32,978 nt of DNA from Pirellulales bacterium. Lineage in GTDB: Bacteria; Planctomycetota; Planctomycetia; Pirellulales; UBA1268. A model generated the notes under the pieces. The model did not search any database, was not told where the DNA came from, and saw only the letters and a list, made by a program, of their open reading frames with translations. Below are positions 1 to 8,600 of the stretch, piece by piece. Position numbers and translations under genes: made by a program. Where the stretch lies: the NCBI GenBank assembly GCA_029246985.1, contig JAQWMC010000056.1:1-32978 (forward strand). Reading direction: 5' to 3'. The number at the start of each line of letters is the position of its first letter. The stretch's first letter is position 1.

Positions 1-354
1 CCGCTGCCCCTGCATGGTGGGTATGCAGCAGCAAAAGCCGCACTGCATGGGTTTGCTAACGCAGTGCGTCCAGAGTTGGCATCTCTCGGCATTGATGTAA
101 AAGTTGCAATACTTGGCCCAACGGAATCAGAGTTCTGGGACAATCTCGTAGCTGGCGAAAGGGCCAGTTGGTCACAGGGTCGTCCGTTGTCCGCAGAGAC
201 TACAGCCGCTGCGATTATTGCAACGATGGAAGGAGGCGCCCCCGCTGTAACCCCTGGCTGGAGAGCGAAAACATATGTCTTCTTGGCACGGTTTTTTCCA
301 GCACTTATTGATTTGGTTGTTCGTTGGAAACGTCGACTTCCTCGCCAATCCTGA
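1..354 (+). CDS. Short-chain dehydrogenase/reductase (SDR), C-terminal part only
   Basis: The frame is open from the left edge, so the start is outside the window; about 117 residues are visible. They begin around the SDR active site: a Tyr followed four residues later by Lys (Y-A-A-A-K at residues 8-12) inside a GGYAAAKAALHGF stretch. A G-P-T segment follows about 30 residues later, as expected after the last core strands. The rest is a basic and hydrophobic C-terminal tail typical of DltE/YqjQ-type SDRs. The Rossmann nucleotide-binding half is missing, so cofactor and substrate cannot be judged. The last 50 bases overlap the 3' end of the opposing mtdB gene. I see no link between this enzyme and the C1 pathway. 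The family call is firm; the specific function is unknown. Confidence 0.8.
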   Translation, partial: PLPLHGGYAAAKAALHGFANAVRPELASLGIDVKVAILGPTESEFWDNLVAGERASWSQGRPLSAETTAAAIIATMEGGAPAVTPGWRAKTYVFLARFFPALIDLVVRWKRRLPRQS

Positions 355-1198
355 GTAATTCCTCTGCATCGAGCCATAAGTCATTGGTTTGAAAAAGCCT
401 CTTAATTGCAGCTTTATGAATTTTCATTTTAATTTCTCCGATGCCAAGGGCGCCGTAAAGAATTTTTGTGCTATCTCGTCTCGCGGTATCGTTTGCATGA
501 ATGCCAGTTATTCCGGCTGGTGGCACCGCATTGAGGTCAATGTAGACCGAGGTGGAAGTCGCTTGTAAATATTGTGCTTTGGTAAGCATCTCAACGCCCG
601 GTCCGCCTGCTGAGATAATCAGATTTACGGAGCCAATTACCTTCTCAAGCTTGTCTACTGAAGTAGGCTCGAGGTGCGCGTGAGGGAATTTTTCACTGAG
701 TAGGTTGCAGTATTGCGAGGCACGTTCAAAGGATCGCGAGGCAAGATGGACATGGGCTCCCTGGTTTCCGAGAAGCCGGCTCACCCTTTGTCCCACGGGG
801 CCGGTGCTACCTAGTACAAGAGCGTGACATGCTTTCCCTCCGCTCGAGGATTTGAAAGAAATGTGTCGCTTTGCTGCAATGACTGTAGCTGCTGCGGTTG
901 TGTTTGCACCGGCTGGGTCAATGAAGACACTGACCCGAACAGATTTAAAAAAAGTTTTTGAAATCTGAGAAGCAATCGCTTCCACTTGGGGGATGTTCTT
1001 GCCACCAAGGAAAATACTCGTTGAGGCAAGATCCGATGCTCCGCGAGTAAACATTACTCCATGGATCAATGAAACAACATTATCTGGTGAGACGTTGCCA
1101 TGCCGGAGAAGAATATCGGCACCCGCATCAATAGCAACAACAGCATCAAATGAGCAGGGTTGCTGATCAACATCAAGTTGCAAGAGGATTTTCTTCAT
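305..1198 (-). CDS. mtdB: Methylene-tetrahydromethanopterin dehydrogenase MtdB
   Basis: This cytoplasmic enzyme oxidises methylene-H4MPT to methenyl-H4MPT with NAD(P)+, the step after Fae in formaldehyde oxidation. The 297-residue product matches the usual MtdB length. The N-terminal third has the family pattern: MKKILLQLDVD, a D-A-G-A-D motif, G-N-V-S-P-D-N-V, and F-T-R-G-A-S followed by S-T-S-I-F-L-G-G. An A-N-T-T-A-A-A segment leads into a Rossmann fold whose nucleotide loop reads G-S-T-G-P-V-G-Q at about residues 130-137. The motif G-A-L-G-I-G-E-I-K-M-K-I-H lies near the C-terminus. It is downstream of fae on the same strand with an 85-bp gap holding a strong hairpin, so the two may share a transcript. 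The start is the ATG at 1198; no clear Shine-Dalgarno is visible. MtdC is a close alternative, but the association with fae favours MtdB. Confidence 0.9.
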   Translation of the reverse strand: MKKILLQLDVDQQPCSFDAVVAIDAGADILLRHGNVSPDNVVSLIHGVMFTRGASDLASTSIFLGGKNIPQVEAIASQISKTFFKSVRVSVFIDPAGANTTAAATVIAAKRHISFKSSSGGKACHALVLGSTGPVGQRVSRLLGNQGAHVHLASRSFERASQYCNLLSEKFPHAHLEPTSVDKLEKVIGSVNLIISAGGPGVEMLTKAQYLQATSTSVYIDLNAVPPAGITGIHANDTARRDSTKILYGALGIGEIKMKIHKAAIKRLFQTNDLWLDAEELLRIGEEVDVSNEQPNQ

Positions 1199-1240
1199 GG
1201 AAGAGCGCTAGCGTAGTCAGTCGTGTCACGAAGATCGAGG

Positions 1241-1269
1241 CCTGCAGGCCGAAGCTGTCGGCCTGCAGG
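1241..1269 (-). promoter_or_regulatory. Perfect 12-bp hairpin between fae and mtdB
   Basis: The arms CCTGCAGGCCGA (1241-1252) and TCGGCCTGCAGG (1258-1269) are exact reverse complements around a 5-nt loop. The element starts 15 bases past the fae stop codon and ends 43 bases before the mtdB start. On the transcribed (minus) strand it is not followed by a T-run, so it is not a standard intrinsic terminator. A 3'-end stabiliser, processing site or partial attenuator that keeps fae mRNA above mtdB mRNA is an inference. Confidence 0.6.
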
Positions 1270-1283
1270 TAATTCGTTTTACT

Positions 1284-1778
1284 CTAAAAGCCTCGGAATG
1301 GATGTGCAGCATCTTTTCCTGCAATCATCTCGTCTGCTGTAGGTTTGCCATGCATGGCGCTTGCAATAGAGTCGAGTGTTGCCTTGTAGTTGTTGTCATA
1401 AATCTTTTTATCATCCTCTGCCAGCCAGTGAATGAATACACCGCAAACAATCACAAGATCTTCGGCTTGATCTTTTGGGATGACTCCACTTTCAACACTA
1501 TCTGCAACGGCTTTTGCGACTGCTGCTTGTGCAGGACCAAACATTTGAACTGCTTGTTTTGCTCCCTTGATGGTTACCTTCGTAATCATCACAGTGGCTG
1601 GCTTGACTGCAAGATTTGGTGTCAGGACTGCAAGTAGGTTGGAATGCCCCTCGCTCTGCCGTGAAAGTGCGTTCGCAAACGCTGCTCCTACAGGGCCGTC
1701 CTTGGTGCCAATCAATAAATCGATATGAGCAACTTCATTGCCATCACCGGCTAACGATTCACCTATAAACATCGACAT
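1284..1778 (-). CDS. fae: Formaldehyde-activating enzyme Fae
   Basis: Fae catalyses condensation of formaldehyde with tetrahydromethanopterin to methylene-H4MPT and is usually very abundant. The 164-residue product has the family hallmarks: G-D-G-N-E-V-A-H-I-D-L near the N-terminus, with His18 at the place of the catalytic His17 of the Methylobacterium enzyme. These are followed by L-L-A-V-L-T-P-N-L-A-V-K-P, K-Q-A-V-Q-M-F-G-P-A-Q, and G-V-F-I-H-W. The C-terminus is H-P-F-R-G-F. I chose the ATG at 1778 because a GGAGGAG ribosome-binding site lies just upstream and the protein then begins like other Fae proteins. The open frame continues to 1829, but that start would fall in a hairpin and add a non-conserved 17-residue tail. 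The gene is divergent from the ATP-grasp gene and upstream of mtdB. Confidence 0.95.
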   Translation of the reverse strand: MSMFIGESLAGDGNEVAHIDLLIGTKDGPVGAAFANALSRQSEGHSNLLAVLTPNLAVKPATVMITKVTIKGAKQAVQMFGPAQAAVAKAVADSVESGVIPKDQAEDLVIVCGVFIHWLAEDDKKIYDNNYKATLDSIASAMHGKPTADEMIAGKDAAHPFRGF

Positions 1779-1821
1779 GTGCGAGATCTCCTCCAAACGA
1801 GTGCAGAAAGTGCTGATGGTA

Positions 1822-1848
1822 CATAGCAAGATAAAGTATCCTGCTATG
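1822..1848 (-). promoter_or_regulatory. Near-perfect palindrome in the fae leader/promoter
   Basis: Arms CATAGCAAGATA (1822-1833) and TATCCTGCTATG (1837-1848) are complementary at 11 of 12 positions around a 3-nt centre. In the fae transcript direction the one mismatch becomes a G-U pair, so RNA could form an unbroken 12-bp stem with a CUU loop. It lies 44-70 bases upstream of the fae ATG. It could be a 5' stabilising stem or a dimeric-repressor operator; the sequence alone does not decide. Confidence 0.5.
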
Positions 1849-1946
1849 CGAAAAGGTATCGTATGGAGGCGTTGTCAGCAATGAGGTTAAGTCTGTAAAC
1901 CTCACGATAACGTTTTCGGGCCACAGTACTTTGGGTTCAATGCCGG

Positions 1947-3128
1947 GTGTGTACAAATTTGCTTGTCATTGGTGCTAGTGCTCGTGCGTTTGCAGCATCT
2001 GCAGCGCGGCTTGGAGTACAGGTCAATGGAATAGATCTTTTCGGGGACCAGGATCTCCGAGAAGCTTGTGGCCGAGTGGTGCAGATTCATGCAGACGACT
2101 ATCCGGACGGTTTCCCTGCAATCGCGGCTACATTCCCAGAAAGCCCTGTGGTTTATACAGGTGGCTTAGAAAACCATCTCAAAGTTCTTGATAGATTGTC
2201 GTCCGCTAGAAGACTATTAGGGAATGTTTCAAAAGTGGTTGAGCGGGTGAGAGACCCTGTTTTCGTTCATGATGTAGCTCACGAGAACGGTTGTAGTTAT
2301 CCAAGAACTTTTTCTAGTTCGGTGGGCCTTCCAAAGGATGGAACATATTTAAAAAAACCGACACTAAGTGTTGGTGGTACGGGAATTGAACCTTGGAAAG
2401 GTTCTCGCAAAAAGCCTTCCGTGAGTGGTGAACTCTGGCAAGAGTTTGTTACAGGCATTCCAATGTCCATCAGTTTTTGTGTGAATCCAGAAGGGATTGA
2501 AGTACTCAGTGTGTGTCGCCAGCTTATTGGGCGTGGGTGGTGTCGAGCCAAGGAGTTTAGTTTTTGTGGTGCCGTTGAACTTTTAAATATTGGCTTGCAG
2601 CAAGACATGTTTGCGAGGTTGCTCCAGTTCGTGAATTCTCTTGTTGAAAGGGCAGGGCTTACGGGACTCGTTGGTGTTGATTTTATAATGCCGCGAAAGA
2701 CAGCAGGAAACCCTCTGCGGAAACCAATAATTCTTGAGGTGAACCCGAGGCCTACAGCTACGATGGAATTGGCTGAACGCCGTACCGGTCGGAGTTACGC
2801 GGGTTTGCATCTTTCTTCACAAGGGTTTTCGCTGCCAACAGAGTCAGTGGTTTCAACATCTGAACAAGATGTCTGTTGGGGGAAGGCGATTGTGTTTGCC
2901 AATAAACCGCTTTGTGTCTCTTCGGCTTTTAGCCGCCATCTCACAAGGTGTGCCTCATTCATGGAGGAGCAGAGTTTTGGATGGCCAATGGTTGCAGATT
3001 GGCCGCGTTGCGGGACTGTGATTCGAGCCGGTCACCCAATCGTGACTATTTTTTCATCAGCATCAACGCCGCGTCATGTGGTGCGCAGATTGCGAGAACA
3101 TGTTGATAAAATTGTGCAAGGTCTGTGA
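1947..3128 (+). CDS. ATP-grasp ligase of the H4MPT-linked C1 gene set
   Basis: This is a 393-residue ATP-grasp protein. The N-terminal pre-grasp fold begins L-L-V-I-G-A-S-A-R-A-F-A-A-S-A. The ATP-binding lysine region is L-K-K-P-T-L-S-V-G-G-T-G-I near residue 137-149. The metal-binding end is G-V-D-F-I-M-P followed by I-I-L-E-V-N-P-R-P near residues 243-268, with E and N as Mg2+ ligands. It resembles the predicted carboligases (COG2232 type) that accompany H4MPT/methanofuran genes in methylotrophs and archaea. Its place divergent from fae-mtdB supports a cofactor-assembly role, but the substrate is unknown. The start is a GTG with no evident Shine-Dalgarno. The ATG at 1940 is in another frame. 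It ends 15 bases before the opposing rimI gene. Confidence 0.72.
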   Translation: MCTNLLVIGASARAFAASAARLGVQVNGIDLFGDQDLREACGRVVQIHADDYPDGFPAIAATFPESPVVYTGGLENHLKVLDRLSSARRLLGNVSKVVERVRDPVFVHDVAHENGCSYPRTFSSSVGLPKDGTYLKKPTLSVGGTGIEPWKGSRKKPSVSGELWQEFVTGIPMSISFCVNPEGIEVLSVCRQLIGRGWCRAKEFSFCGAVELLNIGLQQDMFARLLQFVNSLVERAGLTGLVGVDFIMPRKTAGNPLRKPIILEVNPRPTATMELAERRTGRSYAGLHLSSQGFSLPTESVVSTSEQDVCWGKAIVFANKPLCVSSAFSRHLTRCASFMEEQSFGWPMVADWPRCGTVIRAGHPIVTIFSSASTPRHVVRRLREHVDKIVQGL

Positions 3129-3143
3129 GAAAATCTGACCTTC

Positions 3144-3659
3144 TTAACCCGCAAGCCTGCGGGTTGTCGTATCCTCATTGGCTTCAGCAAGGAAATGCAT
3201 CAAGTACGCATCTTCCGTGGTGTCTTGATAGAAGTCGCGGAGGACACTTGTGGCGAGAAATCCTAGGGAACGGAAGAAAACTTGAGCAGGAAGATTCGTT
3301 TCGCGCACTTCTAAAACAATTCTGTTACGTCGTTGAGGGCTGAGTTTTGAGATTAATTTAGTTAGCATTGCAGTGCCAATTCCCAGTCGCCTGTGCGTGC
3401 GGGCAACGGCAAAGTTTAAAATGTGTACTTTTGTTCGGTGGAGTTCGTACAGCATGTAACCCACAACGCCACCACTTATTTCGGCAACCATGCCAATACA
3501 GTTTCGTTGTCGTAAGCATCGAGTGAAATCCGTATCAGCCCAGGGGAACTCAAATGATTCCTCCTCAATACAGAGAATTTCAGCCATGTCTCGACGGATC
3601 ATCCAACGAATTTGCACCTGGTCAGTTGAGGGAAGATGGTGGTCGTAGGTGGTTTTCAC
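3144..3659 (-). CDS. rimI: GNAT N-acetyltransferase, RimI-type
   Basis: This is a single-domain GNAT protein of 171 residues. It has the RimI beginning I-R-R-D-M-A-E-I-L-C-I-E-E-E-S-F-E-F-P-W and the strand G-Y-M-L-Y-E-L. The acetyl-CoA pyrophosphate loop R-R-L-G-I-G-T-A-M-L is motif A (R/Q-x-x-G-x-G/A). It also has the late motif L-E-V-R-E-T-N-L-P-A-Q-V-F-F-R-S-L-G-F. RimI acetylates the N-terminal alanine of ribosomal protein S18 in E. coli; that exact substrate is inferred from family resemblance. The C-terminal tail after the GNAT core is short and Thr/Arg rich. The gene converges on the ATP-grasp gene, and a hairpin spans its stop codon. Confidence 0.82.
   Translation of the reverse strand: MKTTYDHHLPSTDQVQIRWMIRRDMAEILCIEEESFEFPWADTDFTRCLRQRNCIGMVAEISGGVVGYMLYELHRTKVHILNFAVARTHRRLGIGTAMLTKLISKLSPQRRNRIVLEVRETNLPAQVFFRSLGFLATSVLRDFYQDTTEDAYLMHFLAEANEDTTTRRLAG
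3146..3165. terminator. Hairpin between convergent ATP-grasp and rimI genes
   Basis: An exact 8-bp stem, AACCCGCA (3146-3153) with TGCGGGTT (3158-3165), closes a 4-nt loop 18 bases past the ATP-grasp stop and over the rimI stop codon. T-rich tracts are weak on both sides, so a bidirectional terminator is plausible but not certain. Confidence 0.45.
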
Positions 3660-3935
3660 AGAATTTTCTCCGAAGATCTCTTTGGCTCGATTTATGAAAA
3701 TAAGTCAGTAATTTGGTGTATTTGCTCTGCAACGTTGATTGTTTGCCGGTTTTGCTTTGGTGAGACGCTAGCAGGTCTTGGCGAGCCGACCAAGATGTTT
3801 CCTGCCCACGAAACTGCCTTGACCGCCTCGTACGAAGTGCCTACTTTCCCGGGGTCTGCCAGCCCCCGTTCTGTGCTGGCTTTACCTCGGTTGTTGGATA
3901 GTTGCATGAACTTGTTGCACATGCTTTCGCAACGA

Positions 3936-5684
3936 ATGCGAGGCCATATATATTGCAGATTTATTTCTTGCACCATTCTTGGTGGAATGGTGGTTGGGTG
4001 CGCTGGCCCAGCTATTCGTAGCCAAAGCCCAGAGCTTGAGGCTTTGGTGGCGGTCGAGTCTGCAACACAACTTGTAGGCGACTATGCTTCGCCGTGGGGG
4101 CTCAATAGCCAGCGAGTTGAGCGAGCGGCACTTATTACTGGCTTGTCTGATACGGGTAGTGATCCGCCTCCTGATCCACGTCGTCAGATGCTTTTGGAGG
4201 ACATGCAAGCAAGAGGAGTAGTCGATCCAAATCGCTTACTTGCGTCACGTTCAACCGCGCTCGCTTGGGTGAGTGGAACACTCCATCCGGGCATTCGTAA
4301 GGGTGACAGATTTGACGTCATTGTCGAAGTGCCAGGAAATCATGACACCACAAGCCTTTCTGGTGGTTGGCTTATGGAGGCCCGGCTGGTTGAGATGGCA
4401 GTTCTAGGGAATCGTATCCGCGACGGTCATACACTCGGGGTGGCAGAGGGACCATTGCTTGTCGATCCGGTTTCTACTGGTGTAGTCGATTCAGTTGCAA
4501 CTCTTCGCGGTCGAGTACCTGGTGGTGGTGTTGCGTTGACTTCACGGTCTATTGGTCTATCGATTCATCCGGAGCATCGATCTGTCGGGCTGTCGAAACG
4601 GATTGGCGATTGTATTAATCAGAGATTTCATGCAATTATTCGGGGAGTAAAGCGTGGTGTTGCAACTCCGAAAACAGACCGCTTTATCGAACTCGAGGTT
4701 CCTGAGATGTATAGGAATAATTTAGGCCGCTACGTAAGTGTTGTTCGGTCGCTGGCGGTTGCTGAGCCGAGTGGTAATCGCCATGCAAGGCTAGAGCTAC
4801 TTTCGAGGCAGCTTGAAGATCCCGTCACTGCACCACGAGCTGCGTTAAGACTTGAAGCTATTGGAAAAGATGCAATCGGCACTCTTCGTGAAGGGCTTGG
4901 GTCGACGGATGCGGAAGTGCGTTTTGTCTCGGCTGAGGCACTTGCATATCTCGGAGAGTCACTGGCGGCCGAAAGACTCGCAGAGGCAGCTCGTGATCTC
5001 AGAAGCGCTCGTCCAAAAGCATTAGCCGCACTCGCAATCTTGGATGATGCAAATGGGATCGATGCACTTCGTTCTCTTCTGAGCAGTCGTAGTGCAGAAA
5101 CTCGGTATGGTGCTTTTCGTGGACTTTCTATGATTGATGCCCGGTTGCCTGACATTCGTGGTGACATGCTTGGCGAAGCATGTCGGCTTCATGTTATTGA
5201 TGTTTCCGGCGAACCTCTTATTCATGCGACTAGAGCGGCTCGGGCCGAGGTGGTGCTCTTTGGAGACTCACATCCTGTCAGCGACGGGCTTCGAGTTGAA
5301 GCAGGGCCTTCAATTGTAGTGGTGGTGGAAGGAAATGGTGCGGTCGTGAACTGCTTTAGGCCAGACGAACCGGACCTTGTAAAGGAAGTTGACTCCCAGG
5401 TAGAAGATATCCTGCATGCGATTGTTGAATGTGGAGGTGGGTATCCCGATGTTATTCAATTTTTGCAACAGGCCACAGCACAGCGAAAAATAGAAAGTCG
5501 CCTTGCGTTTGATGCAATCCCTACAGAATTTGATGGACGGCTTAGCGTTCCAAGGGAAGTCGTAAATAGGAATCAGGATACAGAGAACGAGGATGATCAA
5601 AGTAAGGGTAGCAACAGCAAAGAAGAGCCAGAAAGTTACTGGCCTTCTCTGTTCGATACAGCCCTGTTGGAATCCGGCGCATGA
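3936..5684 (+). CDS. FlgI (P-ring)-like lipoprotein with HEAT-type repeats
   Basis: Predicted exported lipoprotein of about 582 residues. From the ATG at 3936 the N-terminus is a short basic segment, a hydrophobic stretch, and a V-V-G-C lipobox with Cys22. Residues about 90-230 resemble the flagellar P-ring protein FlgI. They include R-K-G-D-R-F-D-V-I-V-E-V, S-L-S-G-G-W-L-M and a run of short beta-like segments around G-P-L-L-V-D. The middle (about 290-410) has repeated A-L/A-E-A-L helical units typical of HEAT repeats. The C-terminal 40 residues are acidic and polar (E/D/N/S-rich). No other flagellar gene is in the window, so a true P-ring role is doubtful. The start is uncertain: in-frame ATGs also lie at 3906, 3921 and 3795, without a clear ribosome-binding site. 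The stop overlaps the smc start as ATGA, suggesting translational coupling. Confidence 0.6.
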   Translation: MRGHIYCRFISCTILGGMVVGCAGPAIRSQSPELEALVAVESATQLVGDYASPWGLNSQRVERAALITGLSDTGSDPPPDPRRQMLLEDMQARGVVDPNRLLASRSTALAWVSGTLHPGIRKGDRFDVIVEVPGNHDTTSLSGGWLMEARLVEMAVLGNRIRDGHTLGVAEGPLLVDPVSTGVVDSVATLRGRVPGGGVALTSRSIGLSIHPEHRSVGLSKRIGDCINQRFHAIIRGVKRGVATPKTDRFIELEVPEMYRNNLGRYVSVVRSLAVAEPSGNRHARLELLSRQLEDPVTAPRAALRLEAIGKDAIGTLREGLGSTDAEVRFVSAEALAYLGESLAAERLAEAARDLRSARPKALAALAILDDANGIDALRSLLSSRSAETRYGAFRGLSMIDARLPDIRGDMLGEACRLHVIDVSGEPLIHATRAARAEVVLFGDSHPVSDGLRVEAGPSIVVVVEGNGAVVNCFRPDEPDLVKEVDSQVEDILHAIVECGGGYPDVIQFLQQATAQRKIESRLAFDAIPTEFDGRLSVPREVVNRNQDTENEDDQSKGSNSKEEPESYWPSLFDTALLESGA

Positions 5685-8600
5685 TAACACTGAAAGCCCT
5701 GGAGCTTTTCGGATTCAAGAGTTTTGCTGACCGAACCAGATTTGAGTTTCCGGAAGGCATTACCGTTGTTGTTGGTCCAAATGGCTCTGGAAAATCAAAT
5801 GTCGTAGATGCAATCAAGTGGGTGCTTGGTGAGCAATCTGTACGCAATCTCAGAGGCAAGGCGTCTACTGATGTCATCTTTGCTGGTTCAGCAGCAAGAA
5901 AAGCACTTAATGCAGCTGAAGTTTCCCTTGTCTTCGATAATTCAACTCGCGAACTTCCCGTCGAATCAGATGAAGTACGAATTATGCGGCGGGTCTATAG
6001 AAGCGGGGAGAGCGAATATCTCGTCAATGACGGTATCAGCCGGCTTCGAGATATTCGTGAAATTCTCAGCGGAACAGGTACGGCGACAGACTCATATAGT
6101 GTTATTGAGCAAGGTCGGGTCGATGCCCTGCTGGTGGCGTCTGGTAAAGAGAGACGAGCCGTCTTCGAAGAGGCTGCCGGGATCACAAAATTTCGTTCAC
6201 GTCGGGCCGAAGCTATTCGGCGACTGGACCGAACAGAACAAAATCGTCAGCGGTTAGCAGATATTGTAGGCGAGGTCGCGTCTCGCTTAGAGACGGTCAA
6301 AAAACAGGCGAGCCGAGCTCGTCGATGGAAGCGGATGACAGAGAAGCTACAGTCTCTGCGTTTTGCTGCCGCATCTGCAGACCTTGTTGGCGTAAATGCC
6401 TTGCTTGAAGAGGTGTCGGTATCGATCAACGAAGCAGACAAGCGATCCGAAGTAGCTCAAGCTGAAAAAGCAGCCGCTGGAACGGAGATTCAAAGCCTTG
6501 AAGAACAGCAAAAAGAGATCGATCCAAAGCTCACGGCAATTCAAGAACGATTAGCAGCTGATCGTGAAAATGTTGTTGCAATGGAAGCAAGGCGTGAGGC
6601 CTTACGAGTGCGCCATATTGACGTAGAGCAAGAACTTGCGTTGGCTACCAGCTATGTTCGTACGACTGAGGCAGAACTGCAATCGACGTATGGGGCGATT
6701 GATGTCATTCAAACTGATTGCAGTTCTGCATCTGATGAGTTACGTCGCGTTGAAGGCGAGTTGCGGCAACAAGAAAAGGCGATTGTAGGTTCGCGTGAAG
6801 ACGCTCAATCAGCTCAACGACGTTTGTCAGAGTTGCGGAATACCAAAGAGCGGCAGGCGATTGATCATCAAAAATTCGAGGCTGTCGTAGTTCAGCGACG
6901 AGGGGAAGCAAAAGCGGCCTTAGATGCTGTAGAGCGAAGCCAGAACGAATTAGATAAGTCATGGGCCTTGGTCCATCGGTTAGAAGAGAGTTCTGCATCA
7001 CTCGAAGGTACTGTAGATGTTCTTGGCCGACGTCGCGTTGAGTTGCAGGCTCGTCATGACCAACTCGATGCTGAACAGCAAAGTGCTACGAAGAAAGTAG
7101 AACAGGCTTGGCAGACCCTCGCTGAGCGGCAGGGCCGACTCGAAGCTCTTCGTGATCGAGAGAAACTGCTCGAAGATTTGATTACCTCTCATGAGGGTGT
7201 TTCTGATGCTACTCGTCAAGTTCTCGATCGTTTTGCTAACGATATACCAGGTTTGCGTGGCCTGCCCGCTGATCTTATCGTTGCCGACAGTCAGTGGGCT
7301 GGTCTTGTTGACATAGCAGTCGGTGTACTTGGTCAGCGGGTCGTTGTGGAACGTCTTTCCGACATGCTTGACTGGTATGAACGTTGGCAGAATACTTCGT
7401 CTGCTCAGGGACTGGCCTCAACAAGTGGTCGGATTGGCTTTCTCGCAATCGATAGGTTGCCTGAGCCGCCGTCGTTGAATTTCAAAAAAGATTTCGGGGA
7501 GGCTGAGACCGGTGTCGTTGGCAGGCTTGATCATCTCGTTTCAGATGAGTTCGAAGAAGAGAGTGCAAGTGAGAAACATTTACACCCTGAATTAATACAT
7601 GAATATGGGCCCGAGCAATCTCCTAATCAGGCTGTGCAGCAGCACGATGGAACTGACGTAAGTGATGTATTAAAAAGACGCTTGCTCGGTCGAGTCTGGA
7701 TCGTTGAGTCCATTAGCAAGGTACGGCGGGTCGTCGATCGTATGCCGCCTGGATTGGTTTTCCTTGATCGAACAGGTAGCTGGCTATCAAGTGACGGAGG
7801 GTTCGAGACGGGGGCAAGTGGGGCTGATACGGGGCTTGTTTCTCGTCACAGCGAACTGCGGACTGTGAAAATAGACCAGCAGGCCATTCTGGTATCTGTT
7901 CGTGATGCCAAGAATGAATTACAGAATTGCCAAAAGAACATTGAAGACTTGAGGGAAGAGCAGAAGCGCCTTGTTGCAAAACAGCATGAGTTGGCAGAGT
8001 CGATAGCATCGAGTAGGAGCGAACAGCAGCGATTCCAGCGAGAAATGCTTCTTACTCGCAGTCAAGTGGATGAACAGCAGCAGGCGTTGCATGAAGCAGA
8101 GTCTCAAGCCGTCGAAGCAGCTAACGCTGTTCGTTCCGCAACGGGTGAGAGTGGGAAAATTACTGCTGAGATCAGTAGGACAGATAAGACACTTGAGGAA
8201 GTTGAATCGAATCTTGAGTCACTCGGCCAGTCGCATGAACAGGTTCTCGAGCAAATCGAGGGTTTTCGCGATCGGTTGTCTGTCTGCAGAGAACGTGTCG
8301 CAGGACTCGAAGCAACGGTTATTGCAAAGCAGGCTGATAAAAATCGTCAGGAAGCAGAGTCAACTGCAGCACTATCAAAGGTGAAGGCGGTCAAAGAAAG
8401 GGTATCTATTATTGAGCTCGACTTGCTTGTCGCCGGTGATAAATATGCAGAAGCGTGCTTGTTGGCGGAACGATCGGCTCGACTTGTCTCAACACTAGTC
8501 AATCAGCGAATGGCAATCGGTGTTGCTGAAAAGAAAGCTAAGAATGTACTTGATGGTGCTCGTGAAACTCTTCAGGACTGCAGCTCAATTAGTCATGCGG

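Noticed and set aside
1779-1829. Longer Fae start at 1829
   Set aside because: It would begin in the hairpin and add a 17-residue tail unlike Fae; the 1778 ATG has a strong GGAGGAG site.
4730-5167. Antisense open frame inside the FlgI-like gene
   Set aside because: Ser/Arg-rich shadow of the sense gene's codon pattern.
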